A stretch of DNA of 64,000 nucleotides, taken from the NCBI RefSeq assembly GCF_014841565.1, contig NZ_JACYUD010000008.1, positions 100,221 to 164,220 on the forward strand, written 5' to 3'. The notes beneath the pieces were generated by a model. That model was not told the origin of the DNA. It was given only the letters and a program-made list of their open reading frames with translations, and did no database searches. A program made the translations under genes and the position numbers. Shown here in pieces: positions 1-8,452 of this stretch (within the stretch, counting starts at the first letter, position 1; each line of letters begins with the position of its first letter). Origin of the DNA: Rhizobium sp. CFBP 8762 (GTDB lineage Bacteria > Pseudomonadota > Alphaproteobacteria > Rhizobiales > Rhizobiaceae).

Positions 1-711
1 GGGAACAACATCGATCCATTTTTCAGCATACCCACCAGCGCCACCGCCGCCCGAGCATTTGGCCGATCCGTCTGCGTACTGACCGACACCCGCAGCACCA
101 CCGCCACCGCCGACAACCCGAGCGAAGATTTTGAAGACGCCTACAGGTACAACGAAGCTGCCAGCGCCAGCCGTGGTTTTGGACCACAGATTACGGCTGG
201 GCAGATCAATGGTTTTGAGACCCGACACCTGAAACGCTGTGCCGGTGCAGACCAGATCAACAACCTGATCGGCAATGAGGTCCGAACGCTGCAAAGGCGA
301 ACCGTCGGCGCGCACGATTGGCAGGGTTGCCAGCGTACCAACCCTCAACGTTGCAGGGCCGGTATTGGTTATCCTTACCTTCATGCGGATAAGCACACCG
401 TCCTGATAAGACTCCAGTGCAGGGGTCAAAGCGACAGTCAGCGCATTGGTTGATCCTGCCGCAACCGTGTAGTTCATCTTCTGCGACTGGATAGCCTGCG
501 CAAGCTGGAGAAGGTTCGGATAGTCAACCGATACCGCCGAACTCAGCAGAACGTTGTGTATCTGCCCCCACGGATAGCCGGTTGTGAAATTGAACAGGCT
601 TTGGTCAGCCTGCCCGCATGGATAGCCGCCTTCAAGTTCAGAAGCGAGCGGCGCACGCGTGTTGTCATCGAGGCTGTTCCAAGGAGCAACCCCTTTTGTG
701 AATAACGGCAT
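1..711 (-). CDS. Tail fibre-like protein, C-terminus cut by window edge
   Basis: Open from an ATG at 709-711 to the window edge; 237 residues are visible. The C-terminal visible part is very glycine-rich (GGGGGAAG, then GGGGAGGY), as in tail-fibre tip domains that bind the host surface. It follows the DUF2612-like baseplate gene by 10 nt, the usual place for a fibre gene in myoviruses. The N-terminal region has twin GYP(C/W)GQ motifs and a beta-rich body. The exact fibre family is not recognised; the role is inferred from position and the glycine-rich tip. Confidence 0.75.
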   Translation of the reverse strand, partial: MPLFTKGVAPWNSLDDNTRAPLASELEGGYPCGQADQSLFNFTTGYPWGQIHNVLLSSAVSVDYPNLLQLAQAIQSQKMNYTVAAGSTNALTVALTPALESYQDGVLIRMKVRITNTGPATLRVGTLATLPIVRADGSPLQRSDLIADQVVDLVCTGTAFQVSGLKTIDLPSRNLWSKTTAGAGSFVVPVGVFKIFARVVGGGGGAAGVGQYADGSAKCSGGGGAGGYAEKWIDVVP

Positions 712-721
712 TTAGCCACTC

Positions 722-1513
722 CTATGAGCAGGTGTAAGGATCGATCGGTGTTGGGCAGAACCATTCCGCGCTTTCGCAAAGGCCAGCCCAGCCAGCGCCG
801 AACCCGAAGACCGGACCGGCGTTCAACGATACGTGGGGCTTGATGCCCGGTGCGATTGGCAGGACTCGGAAGGCCAGCGGCAACTCTGTCTGCTCTGCAA
901 GTGTAAGCGAACGGCCCGGCGATACGGCCACGCGACCACCACCCATGTTGACCACCGAAGCACTGTCGCCCCACAGATGGGCAGCCGCGTCTTGAAGGCT
1001 TTCTATGTCCCAAAGCTGTAACGCCTGATACCGGCGCGCCAGCAGGTAATTGCGATAGACCTCATCGTCGGCAAAGCAGTAATCTGTCGTGCCCGCCTCA
1101 TTGCAGCCGAACCATGAACCACCTTCGCAGAACCCAACGATTGGCTGGTTTGGCGTCACCTGCCCGCACGAGAATCCAAACACCGGCTGAATGGTGCAAA
1201 CGCAGTGGCAACGTGGCCAGCCCAGACGCTTGCCGACAAGGGTCAATTGATCACCGGTCGCGCTGTTGATGTCGAACGCATCCGGCAGTGAAAAGCTGGC
1301 GACGATGATGTCCGCGACCGCTTCAAGATCATTTCGAAGGATGCCCAGAAGCCGAGGGCTTTCCCGGTATTGCGTCAGTATCCGGTTGATCCGTTCTTCG
1401 ATCAAAGCCGGGCCAGACAATCCGCCGGTGTCTGCCGTCAGTGCCGTCGAGGAAGCATCAGCCGTGCTACTGTCAGCAGTATCAAGCCATGCGTCCAGAT
1501 GAGTGTAAGGCAT
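722..1513 (-). CDS. Tail/baseplate protein, DUF2612/YmfQ-like
   Basis: 263 residues. The N-terminal half is a helical block with a GDQLTLVGKRLGWPR segment (about residues 89-103), where phage YmfQ/DUF2612 proteins carry their conserved 'LD.iG..lg..R' signature, followed by DEVYRNYLLAR. The middle is cysteine-rich, which is unusual for a virion protein. It sits between baseplate J and the fibre gene, matching P2 gpI / Mu gp48-type proteins that link the baseplate periphery to the fibres. The DUF assignment is from recall; the baseplate role is well supported by position. Confidence 0.75.
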   Translation of the reverse strand: MPYTHLDAWLDTADSSTADASSTALTADTGGLSGPALIEERINRILTQYRESPRLLGILRNDLEAVADIIVASFSLPDAFDINSATGDQLTLVGKRLGWPRCHCVCTIQPVFGFSCGQVTPNQPIVGFCEGGSWFGCNEAGTTDYCFADDEVYRNYLLARRYQALQLWDIESLQDAAAHLWGDSASVVNMGGGRVAVSPGRSLTLAEQTELPLAFRVLPIAPGIKPHVSLNAGPVFGFGAGWAGLCESAEWFCPTPIDPYTCS

Positions 1514-1514
1514 G

Positions 1515-2417
1515 TCATACCGCCGTGATGGTGATCGCGTTCAGTCCGAGCGTGGCAATCTCTGCAAAACCGATGCTGATAGGCAGATCACCTTGAGCGC
1601 CGCCTACCCTGCCACCGTCAATGTCCATGATCTGAACGTTCGGGTACGCGCATGACACATAGGTTCGGATCATGTGAAGCGTGATGTCCTGCCCGTTGTC
1701 AGGACGCGTTGCAGCCGCGTTGAACTGTAGCCAAAGCGCTTGAGCAATGGCCGCATTTGATGGTGGTGGGCAACCGTTCGCACCGTTCTGCTTCGATACA
1801 GTGAGTGCAAGCGTGATTGGCACCTCATCAGGCCGTAAAAGCCTCATAGAGCGGCAAAACCCGCCGACCGTGGTTGATACCGCCGTATTGCCGAACGACG
1901 AAATGCCGGGGACGATGTACTGGCGCGCGACCGTTGCAATTTCCACATCATCGCCGCCCAGCACGGCCACGCTCACGCTGTGTGGATCCAGACCGTTTGC
2001 ATCAATGGTGTTGTCGTCATTCGCGTAAATCTTGGCATAGGTCACGCCGTCGACATTTACCACAGCGCGGTAGAAGTCAGCATCCCGGGTATTGGCCAGA
2101 CCGGCGTTCGATATTGCAGACCGCAACGACGCATCTGTTTCACCTGATTGCCGAGTGATCAGCCGCAGGCGGGCCAGAATATCCAGCCGCGTGCCGTCCG
2201 CCTGATCTGGATCGTAGGACTGATAGACGTCCTCGAACATTTCCCATGCTTGTGTGATCAAATCGGCACGCAGCCCGTTCAATTGCCCCATAGGCGACTG
2301 TGACGTCTGCACCAGACCGGGACCGAATATCGTGATGTTGCTGGCTTCGATCTCAGACAGGATCACGGATAGCGGCTTGCGCGAAAATCCCGTCGAAACA
2401 ACGCCGTAATCGGTCAT
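1515..2417 (-). CDS. Baseplate assembly protein J
   Basis: 300 residues, typical length for gpJ-like baseplate wedge proteins. The N-terminal segment GLRADLITQAWEMFEDVYQS and the following DGTRLDILARL (about residues 80-90) fit the family signature. Its start overlaps the stop of the upstream gp25-like gene as ATGA, indicating translational coupling. In myoviruses this protein forms the wedge between the hub and the fibre network. Confidence 0.9.
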   Translation of the reverse strand: MTDYGVVSTGFSRKPLSVILSEIEASNITIFGPGLVQTSQSPMGQLNGLRADLITQAWEMFEDVYQSYDPDQADGTRLDILARLRLITRQSGETDASLRSAISNAGLANTRDADFYRAVVNVDGVTYAKIYANDDNTIDANGLDPHSVSVAVLGGDDVEIATVARQYIVPGISSFGNTAVSTTVGGFCRSMRLLRPDEVPITLALTVSKQNGANGCPPPSNAAIAQALWLQFNAAATRPDNGQDITLHMIRTYVSCAYPNVQIMDIDGGRVGGAQGDLPISIGFAEIATLGLNAITITAV

Positions 2418-2776
2418 ACTTCAACCTCTATATCATATTCAGTTCGGACGTTGACGCCGTGGATCACAAGCCCGCGTGTGGAGCGGTCGAACCGAACAGA
2501 GAATGAGGTGATTTCCTCAACGCCGTCCGTGTCCAGTATCTCCGCCTTCACGACGCCTTCGGCCAGTGCCGGGTCATAACCAGACCCGAGGATGTTGTTC
2601 AGCCAAGGAACACCGGCTGTCGTATCAAGAAACCATTCGCCTTCGTGCGTATTCAGCCGCTGGCGAGCGTGTTGACCTACGGTCTCTGCATCCTGCACCA
2701 GCGCCAGATTGCCGTCAGCGGTCAATCTCAGGTCATTGGTGGTTTCATCAATGGCCAGCCCTACACGTTCAGTCAT
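2414..2776 (-). CDS. Baseplate wedge protein, gpW/gp25-like
   Basis: 120 residues. It has the compact gp25/gpW fold signature: QHARQRLNTHEGEWFLD, the G-PW core (AGVPWLNNILG) and a C-terminal beta segment. In T4, gp25 helps connect wedge, hub and sheath initiation. Both gene borders are 4-nt overlaps with neighbours, consistent with one translationally coupled baseplate operon. Confidence 0.88.
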   Translation of the reverse strand: MTERVGLAIDETTNDLRLTADGNLALVQDAETVGQHARQRLNTHEGEWFLDTTAGVPWLNNILGSGYDPALAEGVVKAEILDTDGVEEITSFSVRFDRSTRGLVIHGVNVRTEYDIEVEV

Positions 2777-3435
2777 AGCGCCATCGCCCTTACTTTCGCG
2801 GCCAACTCAATCAGCTGCGCGCGGTTCTGCAATTGGTGGCCTGTGCCTGCCGATGAGCCGTAATTGATCTGCAATTGATCCGACGCCACCAGCTCCATGA
2901 ACTCCGCCAGGATTAGGTAGACGTTGCCTTCCGCACCCTCGATGGCGATTTTTCCCTCCGGGCTTCCTCGAACTCCGTATTGGCCTTCTGGGTCGAACCG
3001 GATGTGGAAATTGTCCGGATCCACGTTAGGCAATGGATCGGCCAAGCTGTCGCCGCCAGAGATCGAGGCGCGCATGTCAGACAGTGCAAAGGACCGGCTG
3101 TCGAAAGCATACCGACCTTCGCCCGTGTCGTAGTTGTCCATGCTTCGCATTTGCGGTGTGAGCATAACCTTAGTGCCTGCCGGGACCGGAAACGTGATGC
3201 CTGCATTACCCGTGCGCGGCATGTCCACCGGCACCTCGTATAGGACAGGCATATCAACCTGCTCGCCGTTGTGCACAGGCCGATAGAGAGGCTGCACAGT
3301 GGCCGTTCCGCTGGCGGGGTCATAATCCACCACCTGCCCCGGTATCGGCCCCAGCATGGCTTCTCTGTCGGCTTCTATCTGCTGTCCAATGACATCGCGT
3401 GCACCGTTGGTGGCCTTCCCCAGATATCCCGGCAT
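2773..3435 (-). CDS. Baseplate spike protein, gpV/Gp138-like
   Basis: 220 residues. The N-terminal region (about 30-130) resembles the Gp138/gpV OB-fold domain (PGQVVDYDPASGTATVQPL; VPAGTKVMLTP). The C-terminal region has short repeating beta-strand units expected for a spike stem (FDPEGQYGVRGSPEGKIAIE). It would form the membrane-piercing needle below the tail tube. The order spike, gp25-like, J is the standard baseplate order. Confidence 0.85.
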   Translation of the reverse strand: MPGYLGKATNGARDVIGQQIEADREAMLGPIPGQVVDYDPASGTATVQPLYRPVHNGEQVDMPVLYEVPVDMPRTGNAGITFPVPAGTKVMLTPQMRSMDNYDTGEGRYAFDSRSFALSDMRASISGGDSLADPLPNVDPDNFHIRFDPEGQYGVRGSPEGKIAIEGAEGNVYLILAEFMELVASDQLQINYGSSAGTGHQLQNRAQLIELAAKVRAMAL

Positions 3436-3444
3436 GAACGCCTC

Positions 3445-4353
3445 CTATGTCTTGGCTTTTCGCTTTTTGCGCTTGCCGATTTTGCCTTGATCGACCTTGC
3501 CGCCTTGAAGCGCTTCGCCGTGTATTTCCACCTTGAAGTCACCATCTCGATTGTCGCCGGAATAGGTGCATGTCGAGACCCGGAACATGCCGTTCTCGCC
3601 GTTCATCTGGAGCGTTTCGCTGATCACCTGCACACGCCGGTTCGGCCTGATTTCAGGATTGAGCAAAGCGGTGACGCGGACGCCGTTGTCTGTGATCGTC
3701 GGCGCATCAATCAAACCGGTCTGGGCCGATAGCAGCACCACGCCGCCCACGTACCCGTCGCCCGGTATGATCTCCATGGTTTCATTCTGGATATTCCAGT
3801 AGAAGCCCATGCCGCGCCCGATGGTATCAAGTTCACGCCGACAGGACCCACACATGGCGTATGGTCTGGGATAGGTTTCTGGCATGTCATCGGGAAACTT
3901 CCATTCCCCACGCTTCACACCGTCCTTCTCCAGTTCCTTGTAAATGTCCTCGACAACCTCTTTGACAGGGGTGCCTTTCTTGTAGGACTTGGAAATGGTT
4001 GCCTTGCGCAGCGCCTTATCACCGTCGCCGCATATGATCTTGCTGACGATATCCGCGCCTTCCCGGCGGTGTTCTACGTCGCGGATTGCACCTTTGAAAA
4101 TGATGCCGACATTGCCTTGCTCACCCGGAGGCATGTACCCGGCTTCGAGTGTGATCGTGTCCAGCTCTTTGCCGATTGAATTTCGGTGGCTTTCGTTGAG
4201 GTTCCATATCTCAATGTCCGCCGTGTTTGGCGAACTGGATACGCCCTTGTCGATGTTGAAGCCGATCTTCAATTGGTGTGACTGGCTGTTGCCCGCGTTG
4301 ACCGTCAAACCACCGTTGAACGTCGCTCTAATCTTGCGTAAGTATTGAAGCAT
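3445..4353 (-). CDS. Baseplate hub protein, gpD/gp44-like
   Basis: 302 residues. An N-terminal beta domain (SHQLKIGFNIDKGVSSSPNT; ADIEIWNLNESHR) and a central domain with repeated small beta folds fit tail hub proteins of the Mu gp44 / P2 gpD class. The C-terminus is a lysine-rich tail. It lies between the Dit-like/plug genes and the spike gene, the expected hub position. A CGSC motif near residues 168-171 is unexplained. Confidence 0.8.
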   Translation of the reverse strand: MLQYLRKIRATFNGGLTVNAGNSQSHQLKIGFNIDKGVSSSPNTADIEIWNLNESHRNSIGKELDTITLEAGYMPPGEQGNVGIIFKGAIRDVEHRREGADIVSKIICGDGDKALRKATISKSYKKGTPVKEVVEDIYKELEKDGVKRGEWKFPDDMPETYPRPYAMCGSCRRELDTIGRGMGFYWNIQNETMEIIPGDGYVGGVVLLSAQTGLIDAPTITDNGVRVTALLNPEIRPNRRVQVISETLQMNGENGMFRVSTCTYSGDNRDGDFKVEIHGEALQGGKVDQGKIGKRKKRKAKT

Positions 4354-4362
4354 GAATCCCTC

Positions 4363-4683
4363 TTATGCAGAGGCTGCCGCCGCCTCTTCCTGTGTCGCGT
4401 GAAGCAACTTGACACTGCCGTTCGGCAACTGGACCCGGTTAGGTTCTGCACCCTCCACCACCGGAGCCGCGAAGATCACACCCACGCCGAAGTCAAACGC
4501 CGCGAGCAAATCAACGCCAATGACGATGCGCCGGCCATGAAGCACTGGCGTATCATCAATCGACAGATCGAAAGACCATCGGTCGTTCGTTGGATTGTAT
4601 CGCAGCCGGAGCGTGATGCGCCGGTTGCTCACCACCGCTGAAAACTGCTGGTCGGCTTGATCGGATACCGTAAAGGAAATCAT
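4363..4683 (-). CDS. Baseplate plug-like protein (DUF6983-type)
   Basis: 106 residues from an ATG at 4681-4683 that overlaps the upstream stop as ATGA; this was chosen over an ATG seven codons earlier. The protein has a beta-rich pattern with RRITLRLRYNPTNDRWSFDL followed by RRIVIGVDLL, typical of a small protein encoded between Dit-like and hub genes in contractile phages and annotated as baseplate plug. The function is inferred from this pattern and position. Confidence 0.68.
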   Translation of the reverse strand: MISFTVSDQADQQFSAVVSNRRITLRLRYNPTNDRWSFDLSIDDTPVLHGRRIVIGVDLLAAFDFGVGVIFAAPVVEGAEPNRVQLPNGSVKLLHATQEEAAAASA

Positions 4684-5258
4684 TTCGCGCCGATCCCTGT
4701 CCATTTGGAAAGCAAGGATTGATCCCGCTCCGTAACCGTTGCCTTGTCGCCTTGCTGCACCGTTGAGGTTGCTCGATCCTGTGTGGCGCTACCAGATGCC
4801 CGTGAAGGGTCAGGAGACGCCGCCTTGCTGCTTTTCTCGCCGCCGGGCTTGCCAGATGCTTGACTACTGTCCTTACCGTCTGGCGAGGCTGCATAGGACG
4901 TGCTGACGATGATCACCTCTTTCAGGTCCACCGTGCAGCGAAGCACCCGCGAGAACTTCGAGTCCCGCTCTGGACTGATTTCCGTGATCAGCATGTTTTT
5001 GTAGACCTTAAGACCCGTCACCAGCGTGAAAGGTACACGGCTTTCTTGAAAGCGCACCAACGCTGCATGTGTGGCGGCCGCGTTATTGTCAGCCACCTCC
5101 AATGTTACCTCTTTGGGCAAGAGGAAGGCGTGATCCGTGATCCTCGACCCGTTTTCGACGGGCAGCTCTGTGACCTCAATCCGGCTCCGGTGCTTCTCCG
5201 ACACGATGCACGAGATAGGCACCGGGCCAATCACACGGGAAAACGCGATCATGCTCAT
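4680..5258 (-). CDS. Dit-like baseplate protein
   Basis: 192 residues. The first about 120 resemble the N-terminal beta-barrel of Dit-like tail proteins: an early VIGPVPISCIVSEKH, then DHAFLLPKEVTLEVADN and FTLVTGLKVYKNMLITEI. The C-terminal 70 residues are low-complexity, rich in Ser, Lys and Gly, and probably flexible. Dit-like proteins ring the tail tube end and connect it to the hub. The gene abuts the tape measure gene (one-nucleotide overlap). Confidence 0.78.
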   Translation of the reverse strand: MSMIAFSRVIGPVPISCIVSEKHRSRIEVTELPVENGSRITDHAFLLPKEVTLEVADNNAAATHAALVRFQESRVPFTLVTGLKVYKNMLITEISPERDSKFSRVLRCTVDLKEVIIVSTSYAASPDGKDSSQASGKPGGEKSSKAASPDPSRASGSATQDRATSTVQQGDKATVTERDQSLLSKWTGIGAK

Positions 5259-7078
5259 CAGAATGCCGGTCCTTGTTCTACACGAGCCGCGCCGACAGCG
5301 CCGGATACTGCCGCGCCTGTTGCCTGTGCTGCTGCGCCCGGTGCTGCTGTAGCTTGCGTTACCGTCTGGTTGACTGTTGAGTTGATCACCACGGACTGGT
5401 TGCGGTTGTCCTGGCTGTTATCGTTCGCCACTGCCGTTGCCGCCGACCCACCGCTCTGCCGAACGGTATTGTTTCGGTAGTTCTCGATAGCCCTTGCGGC
5501 AGCGTCTTGCGCACCGGCAAGATTGCGCTTGCGCTGATCATCTGGGTTGAGCGACAGGTCAAATCGCCCCGGTGTGGAACCGTCTCCGCCCGTACCAGCG
5601 CCGCCAAGATTGATGTTTGGAATGAGATTTGCAAACCAAGCTTGGATAGACGCACCCCACGCTTTCAAACCATCGAAGATAGCTTGGCCCATGGCAGAGC
5701 CCAGCGTAGAAAACGTCTTGATTGCATCAGACGCCACCTCGCTCCAGAAGCCCGCCAGAAAGCCGACAAGCCCCTTGATTCCCGTCATCAAACCATTGGC
5801 GATTTGCAGGCCGATACCAGACCAGTCAACCGATGAGACACTATCAGTGATCAGGCGAACAAGGTTCGTGCCTATTTCCCGAACGCCATCCAAGAAGAAC
5901 CGGGCGATATTCTGCCCCAGCGCTAACCAGTTCTGGTTCTGGATGGCACCGATGATGTTCTGAAAGGCTGCTATAGCCTTTGGAAACAGCTCACCAAACG
6001 TATCGGACAGCGTGGACGGTAGTTGCTTCATCCATTCGATGAACGCGCCTATAACGCTCTCACCGCCGCGCATGTAGGTCAGGAAGTCTTCAAGCGCCAA
6101 GCCCAGCGCGACGATAACCGCCGTGATCGGGAACACATAAGCAGCCAAGGCCACCAGCGCCCACTTGAAGGCTTCGAACACACCCTTGTTTTCATCTATG
6201 ATCTGGGAAAGCGTGGCGAAGTTGCGCTGCATCACAGTAAAGGCGCTACCGATCACGTCTGTCGCCCAGACAAACCCGTCCGACAGGTTCTTCGCCCATC
6301 GGTCAATTGTCCCGTCCTCGTCCAGCCTATCAATAAATGAAGTAAGGCGTCCAAGCTGGTTTTTGACCGCATCGAAGAACCCCGCATCACCTATACGGCG
6401 CTGGAAGTCCACCCATGTGTCTTGCAAGTTCGAGACAATGCCGTTGAAGGTCTTGGACTGCTTCTCCATGGCGCCATTGAAGCGGTCGCCAAAGTTCTCT
6501 TTCAGGAACTTCGTGATTTCCGTGCTGTTTTTCTTGACGGTCTTCGTCAGTTCCTTGCCGTTTTTGGACCACGAGAATGTGACATCGTCACCCGCAGCCT
6601 TAGACTTGATGCCGAACTCTTTCAGCCGCTCAAATTCGCCCGTGGCCGCGTCTGCAATGGCTTCAACGCCCTGCATCAAACCTTTGCCCATGGCGCTTGC
6701 AGCGTCACCCACAGCCGACAGTGTGCCGTCCATGGGGTCTAGGCCGTAAGCCTTGAGCCGGACGAACGCTTCTGTCACCTCGCCCACTTCGTAAGGCGTG
6801 GTCTTGCCAAAGTTCGCAACCCAATCCAGAGAGGCTTTCGCCTTCTCCGCTGATCCTTCAATGGTTTCAAGGGTAGCGGCATAGCTTTCGAACGTCGCTG
6901 AGGTGGATATGACATTCTTGCCCAAGAGCGTCATTGCACCAGCCGCAGCCGCAGTGGCGACCGCCGCAAACGAGACCAGTTTAGCCGCAGCCGTCTCAAT
7001 GCCTGCTGTGAACTTCTTGAGGTTGGCTTCACCTTGAATGTCGTAACCAAGAATGGCGACCAGTTCATCAATGATCAT
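5258..7078 (-). CDS. Tail tape measure protein
   Basis: 606 residues, Ala/Gly-rich and mostly helical, with an N-terminal segment (about 1-130) that fits tape measure proteins: FESYAATLETIEGSAEKAKA and FGKTTPYEVGEVTEAFVRL. A central hydrophobic block (ALVALAAYVFPITAVIVALG) is a candidate membrane-inserting segment. Position downstream of the tail chaperone genes and upstream of the Dit-like gene is standard. It sets tail length and is ejected with DNA. Confidence 0.92.
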   Translation of the reverse strand: MIIDELVAILGYDIQGEANLKKFTAGIETAAAKLVSFAAVATAAAAGAMTLLGKNVISTSATFESYAATLETIEGSAEKAKASLDWVANFGKTTPYEVGEVTEAFVRLKAYGLDPMDGTLSAVGDAASAMGKGLMQGVEAIADAATGEFERLKEFGIKSKAAGDDVTFSWSKNGKELTKTVKKNSTEITKFLKENFGDRFNGAMEKQSKTFNGIVSNLQDTWVDFQRRIGDAGFFDAVKNQLGRLTSFIDRLDEDGTIDRWAKNLSDGFVWATDVIGSAFTVMQRNFATLSQIIDENKGVFEAFKWALVALAAYVFPITAVIVALGLALEDFLTYMRGGESVIGAFIEWMKQLPSTLSDTFGELFPKAIAAFQNIIGAIQNQNWLALGQNIARFFLDGVREIGTNLVRLITDSVSSVDWSGIGLQIANGLMTGIKGLVGFLAGFWSEVASDAIKTFSTLGSAMGQAIFDGLKAWGASIQAWFANLIPNINLGGAGTGGDGSTPGRFDLSLNPDDQRKRNLAGAQDAAARAIENYRNNTVRQSGGSAATAVANDNSQDNRNQSVVINSTVNQTVTQATAAPGAAAQATGAAVSGAVGAARVEQGPAF

Positions 7079-7138
7079 GGGTTGCTACATCCTTAGGAGA
7101 ACGCCATATTCCGAATATCAGGCAGGAAGCGAGGAACG

Positions 7139-7369
7139 ATGGCTGTTGAAAAGAAGCAAAGGTATTGCGCTACAGACGCACGGTACGTGCTGGCGGAGCG
7201 AAACAAACCCAACCACATTTTGCACCTAATTCTATCGGTCATAACCGTAGGATTTTGGATTCCAGTGTGGTTCCTCGTGACATTCTTTTCAGGCCTTCAA
7301 GCCTACCGGTGTCCGATCTGTGGGGGCAGAACATCAAATGCGACATTGGCGAAGGTTCGCGGCAAGTAA
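7139..7369 (+). CDS. Small membrane protein with CxxC, opposite strand (moron candidate)
   Basis: 76 residues. A hydrophobic segment (about 31-51, ILSVITVGFWIPVWFLVTFF) is followed by a C-terminal YRCPICGG metal-binding-type motif. A good Shine-Dalgarno (GAGG, 5 nt before the ATG) supports the start. It lies on the opposite strand between the tape measure and chaperone genes, converging on the latter with stop codons 1 nt apart. A small inner-membrane role is predicted; the function is unknown. Confidence 0.65.
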   Translation: MAVEKKQRYCATDARYVLAERNKPNHILHLILSVITVGFWIPVWFLVTFFSGLQAYRCPICGGRTSNATLAKVRGK

Positions 7370-7370
7370 A

Positions 7371-7993
7371 TCACTTCGCATTTGCACGCTCGTTCAAAGC
7401 CGCCTTCAAATCCAGCGCTTCATGCGCGTCCATCACATCCCGCAATGTCACCCACTGCCGCAATGCCAGCATGTCGTACAACGGCGGTTCGGCAAGGATA
7501 GGACGCCACAGGAACATATTGAGGTTGGGCGCGACACGCTCAACCTCGTTCTGATTTAAGCCCGCGCCACCCGGCTTAGATTGCCACTGGCCAGGGCGCC
7601 GGAAAAAAAATCCCCGAACTGCTCACCCAAAACGAAGATAACAACCGGGATCAGGTCTTTCAGGTTGCCTGTGAAATCGCCGTCCATGTCGACCGGATCG
7701 TATGTGCCGGACTCGCGCTGGATCGACGCCAGTTCAACGATATCCTTCACCAGCTTGCCGAACTCACGCGGGTCCAGATGCTTGAAGATGTCAGTGAACG
7801 CGGCCACCGCCATCGCATCGGACTTGGCCTTCATTTCATCCGTGGCCTTGTCGTTGCGTCCGGCAAGGATTTCCGGCAACCGGTCCAGTGCGCCGCCAAG
7901 CAACTGCATCAAGCGCGCCTGCATGACGACGGCTTCAATGGCAAGCATGGGCGCAACCTTGAACGTGCGCCCGTTGATTTTCTTCTCAGCCAA
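7371..7993 (-). CDS. Tail assembly chaperone GT-type fusion made by -1 frameshift
   Basis: Reading the upstream gene to its eighth T in the run at 7603-7610 and slipping back one base opens a second frame of 77 codons, ending at a TGA at 7371-7373. The product would be about 207 residues, with the extension containing FLWRPILAEPPLYDMLALRQ and an acidic, helical end. This is the layout of the G/GT tail chaperones of lambda and the E/E' pair of P2, which wrap the tape measure protein. Without the slip this stretch would have no gene, although its sequence has coding character. Confidence 0.8.
7556..7993 (-). CDS. Tail assembly chaperone, short (G-type) form
   Basis: 145 residues, starting at TTG (7991-7993) with an AGGAG six nucleotides upstream. 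This is the unshifted product. The protein has a largely helical make-up (AMAVAAFTDIFKHLDPREFG) and lies between the tube gene and the tape measure gene, where tail chaperones belong. The slippery run is near codon 128-131, so the two products share about 130 residues. The family was not recognised from sequence alone; position and the frameshift arrangement carry the call. Confidence 0.8.
   Translation of the reverse strand: MAEKKINGRTFKVAPMLAIEAVVMQARLMQLLGGALDRLPEILAGRNDKATDEMKAKSDAMAVAAFTDIFKHLDPREFGKLVKDIVELASIQRESGTYDPVDMDGDFTGNLKDLIPVVIFVLGEQFGDFFSGALASGNLSRVARA
7603..7610 (-). promoter_or_regulatory. Programmed -1 frameshift slippery site
   Basis: Eight consecutive T on the coding strand read as GAT TTT TTT TCC in frame. 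The heptamer T TTT TTT allows tandem P- and A-site slippage by one base with full re-pairing. The downstream stem, if any, was not evaluated. Confidence 0.72.
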
Positions 7994-8005
7994 GATGCTC
8001 TCCTA

Positions 8006-8440
8006 TCAGGCGTTCGGGATTTCAGGGTTCCATTCAGCGGTCCACAACAACCATTCGCGAACGTTGGCGTTGGTGCCTTTGTTGTCGGCTGGGGCCTGCT
8101 GAATGAAGCATTTGTCTGCCACGCCACCCTCATTGCTGGCCGCGTCTACGACCGAGAACGGGAACGCTGTCGAAACCACGCCGAGCGCACGCTGGCGTTT
8201 CAGCTTTTGCGACAAGAGCCGGTGTGTTGGGCTGGTGTGCTGGAGCTTAAGACTGATTGTGGCCGAGCGGTCCGCAGACTGCGAAAAGATGCCGGAGCCA
8301 TCGGCACCAATAAGTCCGGTTCCGATGTCTGTACCGTTCGATACTGCGATTGCGTCATCGCCGTCCCACAGACCGATGACCCTCTGGCCATCAACTGTAG
8401 CAACGACATTGATCATGGAATATGCGGTTGTGGTTGCCAT
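8006..8440 (-). CDS. Tail tube protein (DUF3277-like)
   Basis: 144 residues, with TAYSMINVVATVDGQRVIGL at the start and alternating beta-strands, matching the DUF3277 tube family. The stretch GDDAIAVSNGTDIGTGLIGADG is also typical. It lies directly downstream of the sheath gene, as tube genes do in contractile phages. It forms the stacked rings of the inner tail tube. Confidence 0.85.
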   Translation of the reverse strand: MATTTAYSMINVVATVDGQRVIGLWDGDDAIAVSNGTDIGTGLIGADGSGIFSQSADRSATISLKLQHTSPTHRLLSQKLKRQRALGVVSTAFPFSVVDAASNEGGVADKCFIQQAPADNKGTNANVREWLLWTAEWNPEIPNA

Positions 8441-8452
8441 GTTCTATGATCC

